Position numbers and translations under genes: made by a program. DNA of 64,000 nucleotides, taken from assembly GCA_019752045.1 (NCBI GenBank), contig JAIEMP010000001.1, positions 1-64,000 of the forward strand, written 5' to 3'. The DNA comes from Chitinophagaceae bacterium (lineage in GTDB: Bacteria > Bacteroidota > Bacteroidia > Chitinophagales > Chitinophagaceae). Below are positions 17,134 through 24,825 of this stretch, piece by piece; positions within the stretch are counted from its first letter, which is position 1, and the number at the start of each line of letters is the position of its first letter. The notes under the pieces are model-generated. The model had not been told where the DNA came from and did not search any database. It worked only from the letters and a program-made list of their open reading frames with translations.

Positions 17134-17589
17134 TCAACAACTCGGGCACTCCCAATCTTCACCCAAATCAATCACCGTCACAATTGTTAAATGCCGTTGC
17201 TTTGGTGCAACAATGATCCGTACATGTTGCCGGTCTTTGCTTGTAACTCCTTCCAACGCATACTTCGGTCCTTGTGGCGCACCCAGATCACTCTTTTTAT
17301 AATTCACTTCTGCTTGCTGCACAATCTCTTTTATTTCTTCCTGTGTAATATGCCGGCACTTCATACGGCAGCGTGCATGTTTGGTAAAATAATATTCAGC
17401 CGAAGGATCACGAAAAATATCCAGATTCGATTTCTGATTATCCGTTCGCTCATCGTTGTTGCGTACATCCGATGTTTTCCTTTTTTCTTTCTGATTATCG
17501 GTTTGGTTATTTGTGCTGCCACAACGGCGAAGCATAATCGCCGCAATTAATAACACTAGCAATAAAATATATGGTAATGCTTTTTTCAT
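17134..17589 (-). CDS. Membrane-anchored DUF4258 protein
   Basis: The 151-residue protein has a hydrophobic N-terminal segment (residues 4-20, possible uncleaved anchor or signal peptide, with RRCGS after it). A polar Asn/Lys-rich linker follows to about residue 60, then a DUF4258 domain. The domain has YFTKHARCRMKCRHIT near residue 68, YALEGVTSKDRQHVRIIV and a TVIDLG strand, ending in CPSC. DUF4258 is related to the RelE/BrnT-like toxin fold, but the exported form here argues against a classic toxin. Four cysteines in CRMKC and CPSC could bind metal. Function unknown. Confidence 0.75.
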   Translation of the reverse strand: MKKALPYILLLVLLIAAIMLRRCGSTNNQTDNQKEKRKTSDVRNNDERTDNQKSNLDIFRDPSAEYYFTKHARCRMKCRHITQEEIKEIVQQAEVNYKKSDLGAPQGPKYALEGVTSKDRQHVRIIVAPKQRHLTIVTVIDLGEDWECPSC

Positions 17590-17606
17590 GCCCCATCCCT
17601 AAAGGG
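17585..17606. repeat. Start-side repeat remnant
   Basis: CCCCATCCCTAAAGGG, adjacent to the ATG of the DUF4258 gene; the same motif precedes the bacilliredoxin gene (20913) and rpoA (51561). A CAGTTG/CAACTG hairpin follows at 17673-17697. No gene is seen in 17590-17817. Confidence 0.5.
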
Positions 17607-17776
17607 AGTAGTTAAAACTGTTTGAATTGAAATTGGTTTACACTACAATGATAAATAATTTTAGTTAGCCAGCAGTTGAAGCTTTGTTGAGCAACTGTTG
17701 TGTCACTCTCTTGTACGTCCCCTTTTTATAGCGGCATCTTTTAGCTACTGACTATCAACTACCTGCTACCGGCTCC

Positions 17777-17809
17777 TTGCTCCTCTTTCCCAATTCTTAG
17801 TTATCTTTG
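17777..17809 (+). promoter_or_regulatory. Promoter of mtaB, nearly leaderless
   Basis: TTG at 17777-17779 and TATCTTTG at 17802-17809 are 22 bp apart. The -7 box ends 8 bp before the ATG at 17818, so the transcript would begin within a few bases of the start codon. Confidence 0.6.
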
Positions 17810-17817
17810 CCGCCCTC

Positions 17818-19176
17818 ATGGCAGCAGCAAAATCAGTCGCATTTCACACACTCGGTTGTAAACTCAACTACTCCGAAACCTCCACCATCAGTCGCCTGAT
17901 GGAAAAAGAAGGTTTTGAGAAGAGAGAGTTTGATGACCTGGCCGATGTATATGTGATCAACACCTGCTCTGTTACTGATAATGCAGATAAAGAATGTCGT
18001 CAACTTGTTCGTCGTATTCAACGTAAGTCACCGGAGAGTTTAGTGGTAATCACCGGATGCTATGCACAACTTAAACCAAAAGAAATTGCAGCAATACCCG
18101 GTGTTGATCTGGTGTTGGGTGCTGCAGAAAAATTTAATCTTGCTTCGCATATTAAAGAACTGTCGAAAGGTGATAGCGCAAAGATCAGCAGTTGTGAAAT
18201 TGAAGAAGTGAATGGATTCAATGCATCTTACTCCATCAATGATCGTACACGTACATTTTTAAAAGTACAGGATGGTTGCGATTATACCTGTTCGTTCTGC
18301 ACCATTCCGCAGGCTCGTGGTAAAAGCAGAAGCGATACTGTGGCGAATGTAATTGCCAACGCCAAAGAAATTGCTGCAGGCGGCAGTAAAGAAATTGTGT
18401 TGACGGGTGTAAACCTTGGTGATTTCCGAAGCCCCCTCCAAACCCCGTCCGACCCAATCATCCGGGCGGGCTCCCCCCGAGGGGGAGACTTAGCAAGCCT
18501 CCGATTATTTAAAGATCATAACTTTTTATACCTTATTAAAGAATTAGATAAGGTTGAGGGTATTGAACGTTTCCGCATCTCTTCCATTGAACCCAACCTG
18601 CTCACCAACGAGATCATTGAGTTTGTAAGCAAGAGTAAAAAGTTCATGCCGCATTTTCATATTCCGTTACAAAGCGGAAGCAATACCATATTAGGTATGA
18701 TGCGCCGCCGTTACAAACGTGAATTGTATACCGAACGAGTTGCACTCATTAAAGAGCTGATGCCGCATTGCTGTATTGGCGTAGATGTGATTGCAGGTTT
18801 CCCCGGCGAAACAGATGAACTGTTTCAGGAAACATTTGAGTTCCTGCATTCACTGGATGTATCGTATCTCCATGTGTTCACTTATTCTGAACGGGATAAC
18901 ACACATGCATTAACACTTGGTCCGGTTGTGCCGATGACCACCCGCTACGAACGTAACAAAACACTCCGAAATCTTTCTTACATGAAGATGCAATACTTTA
19001 CACAGCAACATACAGGCGAAACAAGACCTGTGTTGTTTGAAGGACATAGCAAGAATGCCCGCCTGAACGAATCATTCGGGCAGGGTATGATGGAAGGTTA
19101 TACCGATAACTATATTAAGATCACAACGCCTTACAAAGAAGAGTGGGTAAATGAGATTGTGGATTGGAAGATATAG
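17818..19176 (+). CDS. mtaB: tRNA t6A37 methylthiotransferase MtaB
   Basis: This 452-residue radical-SAM enzyme adds a methylthio group to t6A37 of tRNAs reading ANN codons. The N-terminal MTTase domain has cluster cysteines in HTLGCKLNYSE, NTCSVT and ITGCYAQ. The radical-SAM motif CDYTCSFCTIP is near residue 154. The C-terminal TRAM-like tail begins near 380. After GVNLGDF (residues 197-203), an unusual stretch of about 26 residues (204-229) is encoded by a GC-rich dispersed repeat read in frame. The downstream sequence resumes normally with FLYLIKELDKVEGIERFRIS. The start codon follows a near-leaderless promoter. Confidence 0.93.
   Translation: MAAAKSVAFHTLGCKLNYSETSTISRLMEKEGFEKREFDDLADVYVINTCSVTDNADKECRQLVRRIQRKSPESLVVITGCYAQLKPKEIAAIPGVDLVLGAAEKFNLASHIKELSKGDSAKISSCEIEEVNGFNASYSINDRTRTFLKVQDGCDYTCSFCTIPQARGKSRSDTVANVIANAKEIAAGGSKEIVLTGVNLGDFRSPLQTPSDPIIRAGSPRGGDLASLRLFKDHNFLYLIKELDKVEGIERFRISSIEPNLLTNEIIEFVSKSKKFMPHFHIPLQSGSNTILGMMRRRYKRELYTERVALIKELMPHCCIGVDVIAGFPGETDELFQETFEFLHSLDVSYLHVFTYSERDNTHALTLGPVVPMTTRYERNKTLRNLSYMKMQYFTQQHTGETRPVLFEGHSKNARLNESFGQGMMEGYTDNYIKITTPYKEEWVNEIVDWKI
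18429..18507 (+). repeat. Dispersed palindromic repeat inserted in frame in mtaB
   Basis: AAGCCCCCTCCAAACCC, then CGTCCG...CCGGGCGGG, then CTCCCCCCGAGGGGGAG. This is the same composite order as the intergenic copy at 8598-8672. It is open in the mtaB frame and encodes a Pro/Ser/Arg/Gly-rich insertion between two conserved blocks. Confidence 0.8.
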
Positions 19177-19253
19177 AGAGCTACTGACCATGGGCCGCTA
19201 GCTGTAAGCCTTCAAAAGCAATCCTAAATTAGCTGAATTAAACCGAGAAAATT

Positions 19254-19853
19254 ATGAACATATTTACTAAAATTCTATCAATACTTGCGATCATATTTTC
19301 ACTTCTAATAGTATTTGCATTTCGATTTCAAAAGACTACGGTTAAACAATCAAACAAACTGGTTTTTAGTTATGTGTCTTATGAGTATGGGAAACCCTTG
19401 CAAAAAAAAGCAGAAGACTTTGCTGTAAGACGTATTTACGAAGTGTATGACAATAAAGAACTGAAAGTAATTGATAAGATTTATAAAGGTTATGAAGTTA
19501 CAACTGATATTAAGCTTGATAACAAATTATTCAAAACTATATCAGCTTTAAAAAATATCAATTCATTTAGAACAAAGATAAAATTAGAAGAAGGAAAGTA
19601 TTATGCCGGAGCCTATGACTACATTGCTGTTTGGAACAGAAATTCAAAAGAAGAATTGTGCTTTATTACTCCATTAGTATCTGATAAGCTGGTTAAACTG
19701 ATAAACTCGTTTTATGATATCAAACTAAAGACTGGCAAACAGGAAACGTTGACAGAGACGCCGGCGGAAGTTGGATTATATAAAGTAAGTATCATTCCTA
19801 TACACAAAGAATCGTATCTGCCACAGATTACTTTACCGCCACCTTCATTATAA
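19254..19853 (+). CDS. Hypothetical protein with N-terminal membrane anchor
   Basis: The protein has 199 residues. A single hydrophobic segment (about 5-23) is followed by a soluble alpha/beta domain with no motif I recognise, and a Pro-rich end (ITLPPPSL). It starts 77 bp after mtaB on the same strand and its end lies 5 bp from the convergent rrf2 gene. Codon use looks like the neighbours. Function unknown. Confidence 0.6.
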   Translation: MNIFTKILSILAIIFSLLIVFAFRFQKTTVKQSNKLVFSYVSYEYGKPLQKKAEDFAVRRIYEVYDNKELKVIDKIYKGYEVTTDIKLDNKLFKTISALKNINSFRTKIKLEEGKYYAGAYDYIAVWNRNSKEELCFITPLVSDKLVKLINSFYDIKLKTGKQETLTETPAEVGLYKVSIIPIHKESYLPQITLPPPSL

Positions 19854-19857
19854 AAAT

Positions 19858-20334
19858 CTATTTTAACAACTCCTCCACATTCCTCTGTAAAATCGCTTCC
19901 AGTTTCAACTCCACTTCTTTTTCATTCACCATCAGATCTTTCAACGTTAATTTATTCAGGAGATTATCGAGTGTGTATTGAATCATTTTCCATAAAGAAC
20001 GGGTACTGCAATCAACTGAGTTGGTGCAGAGTTTTCCCAATCCGGTATGAGCATCACAAAACTGCTGATCGAACAAGCTGCCACCCAAGGTTTTCAACAC
20101 ATCGTTGATGATGATCTGTTCAGCATGCTTCGCCAGCACATAACCACCTTTATAACCGGGTGTACTGTTGATGAAGCCTTCCATACGCAGGGTGCGACAA
20201 ATCTTAGCGACATGTGGTTCACTTAATTTCTCAGCATCGCTTAACTGCGGAATACTCAAACCTTCGATAGCGTTTGCAGATGCAATGCGGATGAGGATCC
20301 TGATACCGTACTCTTCTGATGAAGTAATTTTCAT
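19858..20334 (-). CDS. Rrf2 family transcriptional regulator, IscR/SufR-like
   Basis: The 158-residue Rrf2 protein has a winged helix at residues 1-65 (SIPQLSDAEKLSEPHVAKICRTL is the recognition region). A cysteine triplet C93, C103, C109 follows, the position where IscR-type proteins hold an Fe-S cluster. Spacing is C-x9-C-x5-C rather than the C-x5-C-x5-C of E. coli IscR. It is the last gene of the suf operon, 11 bp after the bacilliredoxin gene. It is therefore a likely iron-sulphur-sensing repressor of the operon, probably acting at the tandem inverted repeats at 27355-27400. The regulator-operator pairing is inferred. Confidence 0.85.
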   Translation of the reverse strand: MKITSSEEYGIRILIRIASANAIEGLSIPQLSDAEKLSEPHVAKICRTLRMEGFINSTPGYKGGYVLAKHAEQIIINDVLKTLGGSLFDQQFCDAHTGLGKLCTNSVDCSTRSLWKMIQYTLDNLLNKLTLKDLMVNEKEVELKLEAILQRNVEELLK

Positions 20335-20345
20335 TTTGAGATGGT

Positions 20346-20897
20346 TTATGCTTGTGTTGCTAATGGATCAACTTTATACAGTTGTATAAAATAATTTCTC
20401 AGTTCGTTTGTGTCTTCTTCTGTTGTTTGTTTGCTGCAATGCTGATTATACACTGCAGTTAATGCATCTGCAATGCTGCCTGCATCTGTTGTTTCAATCT
20501 GGTGACGTTGCAGGTGTAATAATACCTGTCCGTCTTTCAACAAAATAATGTTGGGTGAAGAAGGTGTAATACCGTTGAGATATTTCTCACGGAAATGCAC
20601 AACCGCATCTTTTTCCATGCCGGCAAACAAGGTTGCTTTTACATCAGGCACTACCTGATTAAAAAAGCTGAGCAATGCACCGGGGCGGCTTACTCTTGCG
20701 CTGCAACCGCATACACTGTTCAACACGACAAGAATGCTTTTGCCCGGATTTCCTGCTACTACTTTTTCAACATCTTCCACCGTCATCATTTGTTCAAAAC
20801 CTGCATCCACCAGCTCTTTGCGGTAAGGTGCTGCTATTTGTTCGGGATAGCTGGGACCTTGGTTGCCCATTAAACTATCTAATGAAATCATTGCCAT
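20346..20897 (-). CDS. BrxA/BrxB family bacilliredoxin
   Basis: The 183-residue protein matches the bacilliredoxin (YphP/YqiW, DUF1094) family. A helix-rich N-terminus is followed by a thioredoxin-like core with the CGC active site at residues 63-65 (NSVCGCSARVSRPGA). A tail of about 35 residues beyond the usual end (from about 148) is unusual. Family members remove bacillithiol from proteins; some act as disulfide isomerases. Its place between the DUF59 gene and rrf2 in the suf operon suggests thiol control of Fe-S assembly. That role is inferred. Confidence 0.85.
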   Translation of the reverse strand: MAMISLDSLMGNQGPSYPEQIAAPYRKELVDAGFEQMMTVEDVEKVVAGNPGKSILVVLNSVCGCSARVSRPGALLSFFNQVVPDVKATLFAGMEKDAVVHFREKYLNGITPSSPNIILLKDGQVLLHLQRHQIETTDAGSIADALTAVYNQHCSKQTTEEDTNELRNYFIQLYKVDPLATQA

Positions 20898-20912
20898 AAT
20901 ATTTTGCCCCCA

Positions 20913-20988
20913 TCCCCTAAAGGGTGTTTTAGTTAATCATTATTTTAAAGTATGAAGCTCCTTGTCCCCTTTAGGGGATAGGGGCGTC
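20913..20988. repeat. Paired palindromic repeat between the DUF59 and bacilliredoxin genes
   Basis: GCCCCCATCCCCTAAAGGG at one end and GTCCCCTTTAGGGGATAGG at the other are inverted copies around about 30 bp of AT-rich DNA. They fill the spacer from stop codon to near the next start codon. Confidence 0.7.
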
Positions 20989-21306
20989 TTACATAAATCC
21001 TAATTCAAGCGCTGCCACTTCGCTCATCATACTCTTCTCCCATTTGGGTGTCCAGGTGATCATCACATTTGCATCAGTTACTCCTTCTACTTCTCTTGTC
21101 TTTTGATCTACTTCCACAGGTAATGATTGTGCGGCCGGACAACTTGGTGCTGTTAAAGTCATCGTGATCTGCGCATAACCTTTATCGTTGATGTCGATAT
21201 TATAGATCAACCCAAGATCATAGATATTCACCGGCAACTCGGGATCAAATACCGTTTGCAGTTTTTCGATGATCTTTTCTTTAATATCTTCTTTATTTAA
21301 ACTCAT
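20989..21306 (-). CDS. SUF-associated DUF59 (MIP18/SufT-like) protein
   Basis: The 105-residue protein is a single DUF59 domain. It has VFDPELPVNIYDLGLIYNI near residue 17 and TAPSCPAAQSLP near residue 52, whose cysteine is the conserved family residue. An ITWTPKW segment lies near residue 83. Members act in Fe-S cluster maturation or delivery. The gene overlaps the sufE stop by 1 nt, so it is tightly coupled in the suf operon. Called sufT by some annotators, but it lacks the longer N-terminal region of Firmicute SufT. Confidence 0.85.
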   Translation of the reverse strand: MSLNKEDIKEKIIEKLQTVFDPELPVNIYDLGLIYNIDINDKGYAQITMTLTAPSCPAAQSLPVEVDQKTREVEGVTDANVMITWTPKWEKSMMSEVAALELGFM

Positions 21307-21740
21307 CAGTTTTTACTTGCTTGTTGTGCTAAATAAACTGTTGCATCCAATTTCATTTGTTTCACCATGCTCAGCAAACCGTTGCTTCTGGTTTGTGCCA
21401 GGTGTTGTTTCATACCGATCTTATCAATAAAATCCAGCTTTGCGTTAATGATCTCTGTTGGTGCATGTCCGCTCAACACACGAATGAGCAAACTCACCAA
21501 ACCTTTTACGATCACCGCATCACTTTCTGCACGGTAATATATTTTCCCATCTTTCAACTCACTCACCATCCATACAGTGCTCTGGCAACCTTTGATCTTG
21601 TTCTCTTCTTTCTTGTGTTCATCTTCCAAAGGTTTTAACTTCTTCCCCATGTCGATGATGTATTCATACTTCTCATCCCATGAATCAAACAGGGAAAAAT
21701 CCTCAACTATTTCTTCTTCTATTTCTACTATTGATTTCAT
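21306..21740 (-). CDS. sufE: SufE family sulfur acceptor
   Basis: With the start at 21740 (MKSIVEIEEEIVEDFSLFDSW) the protein has 144 residues. The ATG 12 bp further upstream lies at the edge of a repeat and adds a non-conserved MRPH. The active-site cysteine is in KIKGCQSTVWM near residue 50. HAPTEIINAKL and GLLSMVKQMK complete the family pattern. SufE takes persulfide sulfur from SufS and passes it to the SufBCD scaffold, consistent with its place after sufS. Confidence 0.93.
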   Translation of the reverse strand: MKSIVEIEEEIVEDFSLFDSWDEKYEYIIDMGKKLKPLEDEHKKEENKIKGCQSTVWMVSELKDGKIYYRAESDAVIVKGLVSLLIRVLSGHAPTEIINAKLDFIDKIGMKQHLAQTRSNGLLSMVKQMKLDATVYLAQQASKN

Positions 21741-21743
21741 ATG

Positions 21744-21794
21744 CGGCCTCACCCTCGTTCCCTCTCCAGTAGAGAGGGAGGCCGGGCTTTTATT
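21744..21794. repeat. Start-side palindromic repeat before sufE
   Basis: GGCCTCACCCTCGTTCCCTC and AGAGAGGGAGGCCGGGC form a hairpin whose outer end lies 3 bp from the sufE ATG. Near copies precede sufD (24597) and sufC (25584). Confidence 0.7.
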
Positions 21795-21904
21795 ATTTAA
21801 TTAAACATTTGTAATTCGGCATTTCATCTTTCGCTATTCCATTCATCTGATACCAAACTCAATCCATTTTATCAACATCACTTCATAAGATAGGGCGTGC
21901 CTTG

Positions 21905-21939
21905 CAGTCCTCCCCTTCCGGGGGAGTTAGAGGGGGCTT
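21905..21939. repeat. Stop-side palindromic repeat after sufS
   Basis: GTCCTCCCCTTCCGGGGGAG plus TTAGAGGGGGCTT ends directly at the sufS stop codon. About 110 bp of AT-rich DNA separates it from the start-side repeat at 21744. Confidence 0.7.
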
Positions 21940-23181
21940 CTATCTCAACAAATTAATCGCTTTGTTTAAAGCATTTATCATCACATCAATTTCATCTTTG
22001 GTATTGTACATCGCAAAACTTGCTCTTGTGGTGCCGGGAATACCAAAGCGGTTCATTAACGGTTGCGTACAATGGTGACCTGTGCGTACCGCCACACCTT
22101 GATTATCCAACAGAATACCTAAGTCCTGCGGATGAACACCTTCCACTACAAATGATGCAACACTTACTTTTTGCTTTGCTGTACCGATCAAACGGATACC
22201 ATCAATGTTTTGTAATTCTTCTGTTGCATATCGTAACAGTTCATCTTCGTGCATGCGAATCTGTTTCTTACCGATGCGTTGCACAAAATCAATCGCTGCT
22301 TTTAATGCAACGGTATCTGCAATATTGGGTGTACCTGCTTCGAACTTGTAAGGCAACTCGTTCCAGGTTGTTTTTTCAAACGAAACATCTTTGATCATTT
22401 CGCCACCACCCATGAACGGTGGCATAGCTTCAAGTAATGCTCGTTTACCATACAACACACCAATACCTGTTGGGCCATATACTTTGTGTGAACTGATGGC
22501 GAAGAAATCACAATCGAGTTCCTGTACATCAATATCCAAGTGTACAGTTGATTGTGCCCCATCAAGCATTACAATTGCTCCAATCTTATGTGCTGAATCA
22601 ATTATTTCTTTTACGGGATTGATGGTACCAAGTGAATTAGATGCATGCACCACAGAAACCAGCTTCACTTTTTCGTTCAGCAGTTTGTGAAATTCATCCA
22701 TCATCAATTCTCCGTTATCATCAACGGGAATTACTTTCAACTTTGCACCTGTCATTTCAGTGATCAATTGCCAGGGAACAATATTGCTGTGGTGTTCCAT
22801 GCCACTAATGAGGATCTCATCACCCGCTTTCAGATTTGTTCTGGCCCATGTATACGCAACGAGGTTGATGCTTTCAGTTACGCCTCTTGTGAAAATAATT
22901 TCTTCACGTTGATTGGCGTTGATGAATTGCTGCACCGTATCTCTTGTTGCTTCATAAGCAGCCGTTGCTTCTTCAGCCAAGGAGTGAATGCCACGGTGAA
23001 TATTCGCATTAAAATATTGATAGTAGCCAGTTAACGCATCGATCACTTCAACAGGCTTCTGTGTAGTGGCTGCATTATCAAAATAAACCAAAGGCTTTCC
23101 TTTTACCTCACGCTTCAATATCGGAAAGTGTCTTCTTACCTGATCTACATCAAATGCAGTATGTAATGATGTTGCTTGCAT
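21940..23181 (-). CDS. sufS: Cysteine desulfurase SufS
   Basis: This 413-residue class V aminotransferase-fold PLP enzyme has AATTQKP near residue 37 and the PLP lysine in ISSHKVYGPTGIGVLYG near residue 230. The catalytic cysteine is in VRTGHHCTQPLMNRF near residue 365, in the short-loop group II arrangement. GTPNIA and TRAS motifs are present. It mobilises sulfur from cysteine and hands it to SufE. It is fourth in the operon and separated from sufD by a long perfect inverted repeat. Confidence 0.96.
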   Translation of the reverse strand: MQATSLHTAFDVDQVRRHFPILKREVKGKPLVYFDNAATTQKPVEVIDALTGYYQYFNANIHRGIHSLAEEATAAYEATRDTVQQFINANQREEIIFTRGVTESINLVAYTWARTNLKAGDEILISGMEHHSNIVPWQLITEMTGAKLKVIPVDDNGELMMDEFHKLLNEKVKLVSVVHASNSLGTINPVKEIIDSAHKIGAIVMLDGAQSTVHLDIDVQELDCDFFAISSHKVYGPTGIGVLYGKRALLEAMPPFMGGGEMIKDVSFEKTTWNELPYKFEAGTPNIADTVALKAAIDFVQRIGKKQIRMHEDELLRYATEELQNIDGIRLIGTAKQKVSVASFVVEGVHPQDLGILLDNQGVAVRTGHHCTQPLMNRFGIPGTTRASFAMYNTKDEIDVMINALNKAINLLR

Positions 23182-23202
23182 AGTTTCTTATTTGCTCAGC
23201 AC

Positions 23203-23273
23203 CGTCAGACGCCCTCGTCGGACGGATTTCAAAAATTGTTTCCTGATTATTCGTCCGACGAGGGCGTCTGACG
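23203..23273. repeat. Perfect 22-bp inverted repeat between sufD and sufS
   Basis: The arms at 23203-23224 and 23252-23273 are exact reverse complements (CGTCAGACGCCCTCG...) with a 27-nt AT-rich loop. The sequence differs from the CCCCC/GGGGG families nearby, so it is a separate repeat type. In the polycistronic mRNA it would form a very stable stem between sufD and sufS. Confidence 0.8.
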
Positions 23274-23286
23274 AATACCTACCTTA

Positions 23287-24594
23287 CTATATCTCAAAAT
23301 CCAAACGTTCAGAAATGATCTGATCTACATACTGACGGATCGGCTCCAGTTCAATCTTCTCCAAAATTTCAATGGCGAAAGCATGCAGTAGCAATGCTTT
23401 TGCAGCTTTATCACCAATACCTCTTGATTGCAGATAAAACAATGCTTCGTCATCCAATCGGCCAATGGTACAACCATGTGAACATTTTACATCATCAGCA
23501 AAAATTTCGAGCTGAGGTTTGGTGTTCACTGTTGCTGTATCGCTCAATAAAATATTCTTATTGCTTTGATAAGCGTTTGTTTTTTGTGCATCCTTGCGAA
23601 CAAAGATCTTACCGTTGAATACTGCCGTTGCATTTTCATCAATAATGCCTTTGTACAGTTCATTACTTAAACTGTTGGGCATTTTGTTATCAACGATGGT
23701 ATGATTATCAACATGCGTAGATCCCTTCACACAATACAATCCGTACATGTTGCTTTCGCAACCCGGTGCCTCTAAAATAAAGTTGAGGTTGTTACGGATA
23801 ACACCACCATTGAGTGTAATGGTTACAGAATTTACCTTACTCACTCCTATCTGGCGCACATGTGTTGTTTTTACACAACTGCTGTGACTGTCCTCGTTCT
23901 GAATTTTATATAAATGCACCTGTGCATTGTCTTCAACAACAATCTCAGAGATCTTGTTGATGAATGAATCACTTGTACCGATGGTCACTTCTTCTTCCAC
24001 GACCTTCACTTCTGCATTCGCAGCCACATGAATCAATGTGCGTGGTTGCGATAACACATTTACTGTTCTTGCATCGTTGATGTAGTAGCAATACAATGGA
24101 TGCTCAACTGATTTATTTTTCTTTACAGAAATAAACAAACCCTGGTATGCAAACGCATTGTTCAATGCATTAATACCATCTTTGTGATAACCGGCGCTAT
24201 GACCAAGATTGCTATCAACAATTGATTTGTATTCGCCTTTCACAGCTTCACTCAACGGTAGAATCACCAGCTCATCGGCAGATGAACGGATGTTTGAAAG
24301 CTCAGCATGATAAATACCGTTGACAAATACCAATTCATTGGCAGCTTCATAACCGGGTAAACGAAACTCCTCCACTTCCTTTGCAGTAATTGCTGTAGCA
24401 CCTTCTGCATAAGAAAAGTTTTTGTTGAGCGCTGCACTGATGCGTGTGTACTTCCACTCTTCATGCTTTACGGTAGGAATGCCCTGCTCGTTAAAGAGCT
24501 CCAATCCTTTTTGACTCAAAGCTTTTAATGAACCATTACCGCTGAACGATTCTTTGCTGAGTTTATTCTGTATTAATTCTTTTAATTCTGACAT
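23287..24594 (-). CDS. sufD: Fe-S cluster assembly protein SufD
   Basis: The 435-residue protein has the SufB/SufD beta-helix fold. An N-terminal helical region (KHEEWKYTRISAALNKNF near residue 43) is followed by the repetitive beta core. The family C-terminus has DDVKCSHGCTIGRLD near residue 370 and FYLQSRGIGDKAAKALLLHAFA. The histidine and cysteine in CSHGC are conserved. SufD partners SufB and SufC in the scaffold that builds Fe-S clusters. The repeat spacer on its 5' side begins 3 bp from the start codon. Confidence 0.95.
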   Translation of the reverse strand: MSELKELIQNKLSKESFSGNGSLKALSQKGLELFNEQGIPTVKHEEWKYTRISAALNKNFSYAEGATAITAKEVEEFRLPGYEAANELVFVNGIYHAELSNIRSSADELVILPLSEAVKGEYKSIVDSNLGHSAGYHKDGINALNNAFAYQGLFISVKKNKSVEHPLYCYYINDARTVNVLSQPRTLIHVAANAEVKVVEEEVTIGTSDSFINKISEIVVEDNAQVHLYKIQNEDSHSSCVKTTHVRQIGVSKVNSVTITLNGGVIRNNLNFILEAPGCESNMYGLYCVKGSTHVDNHTIVDNKMPNSLSNELYKGIIDENATAVFNGKIFVRKDAQKTNAYQSNKNILLSDTATVNTKPQLEIFADDVKCSHGCTIGRLDDEALFYLQSRGIGDKAAKALLLHAFAIEILEKIELEPIRQYVDQIISERLDFEI

Positions 24595-24596
24595 GG

Positions 24597-24702
24597 CACC
24601 TCACCCTCGTTCCCTCTCACCTCATCCGCCCTTCGGGCACCTTCTCCAAAAGGAGAAGGCCAAAGGAAATGGAATAAGTTTCAAGGGAGGCCGGGCTTTT
24701 TT
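24597..24702. repeat. Nested start-side repeat before sufD
   Basis: The outer halves CACCTCACCCTCGTTCCCTC and GGGAGGCCGGGC match the intact 21744 repeat. Between them sits a second palindromic unit, CACCTCATCCGCCCTTCGGG followed by CCTTCTCC-AAAA-GGAGAAGG, as if one element had inserted in another. Confidence 0.65.
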
Positions 24703-24785
24703 TTATTTGTTTATCAATTGTAATTCAGCATTTCAACTCTTAAATTTTAATCATCTGTAAGCTTCAATTAATCGGAGGCTTACAA

Positions 24786-24825
24786 GTCCTCCCCCTTCGG
24801 GGGAGTTAGAGGGGGCTTTCTACTT
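24786..24825. repeat. Stop-side palindromic repeat after sufC
   Basis: CCTCCCCC-TTC-GGGGGAG followed by TTAGAGGGGGC; close match to the copies after sufS and sufB. It runs into the last codons or stop of sufC near 24806-24825; the flanking AT-rich DNA to 24703 has no gene. Confidence 0.65.
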
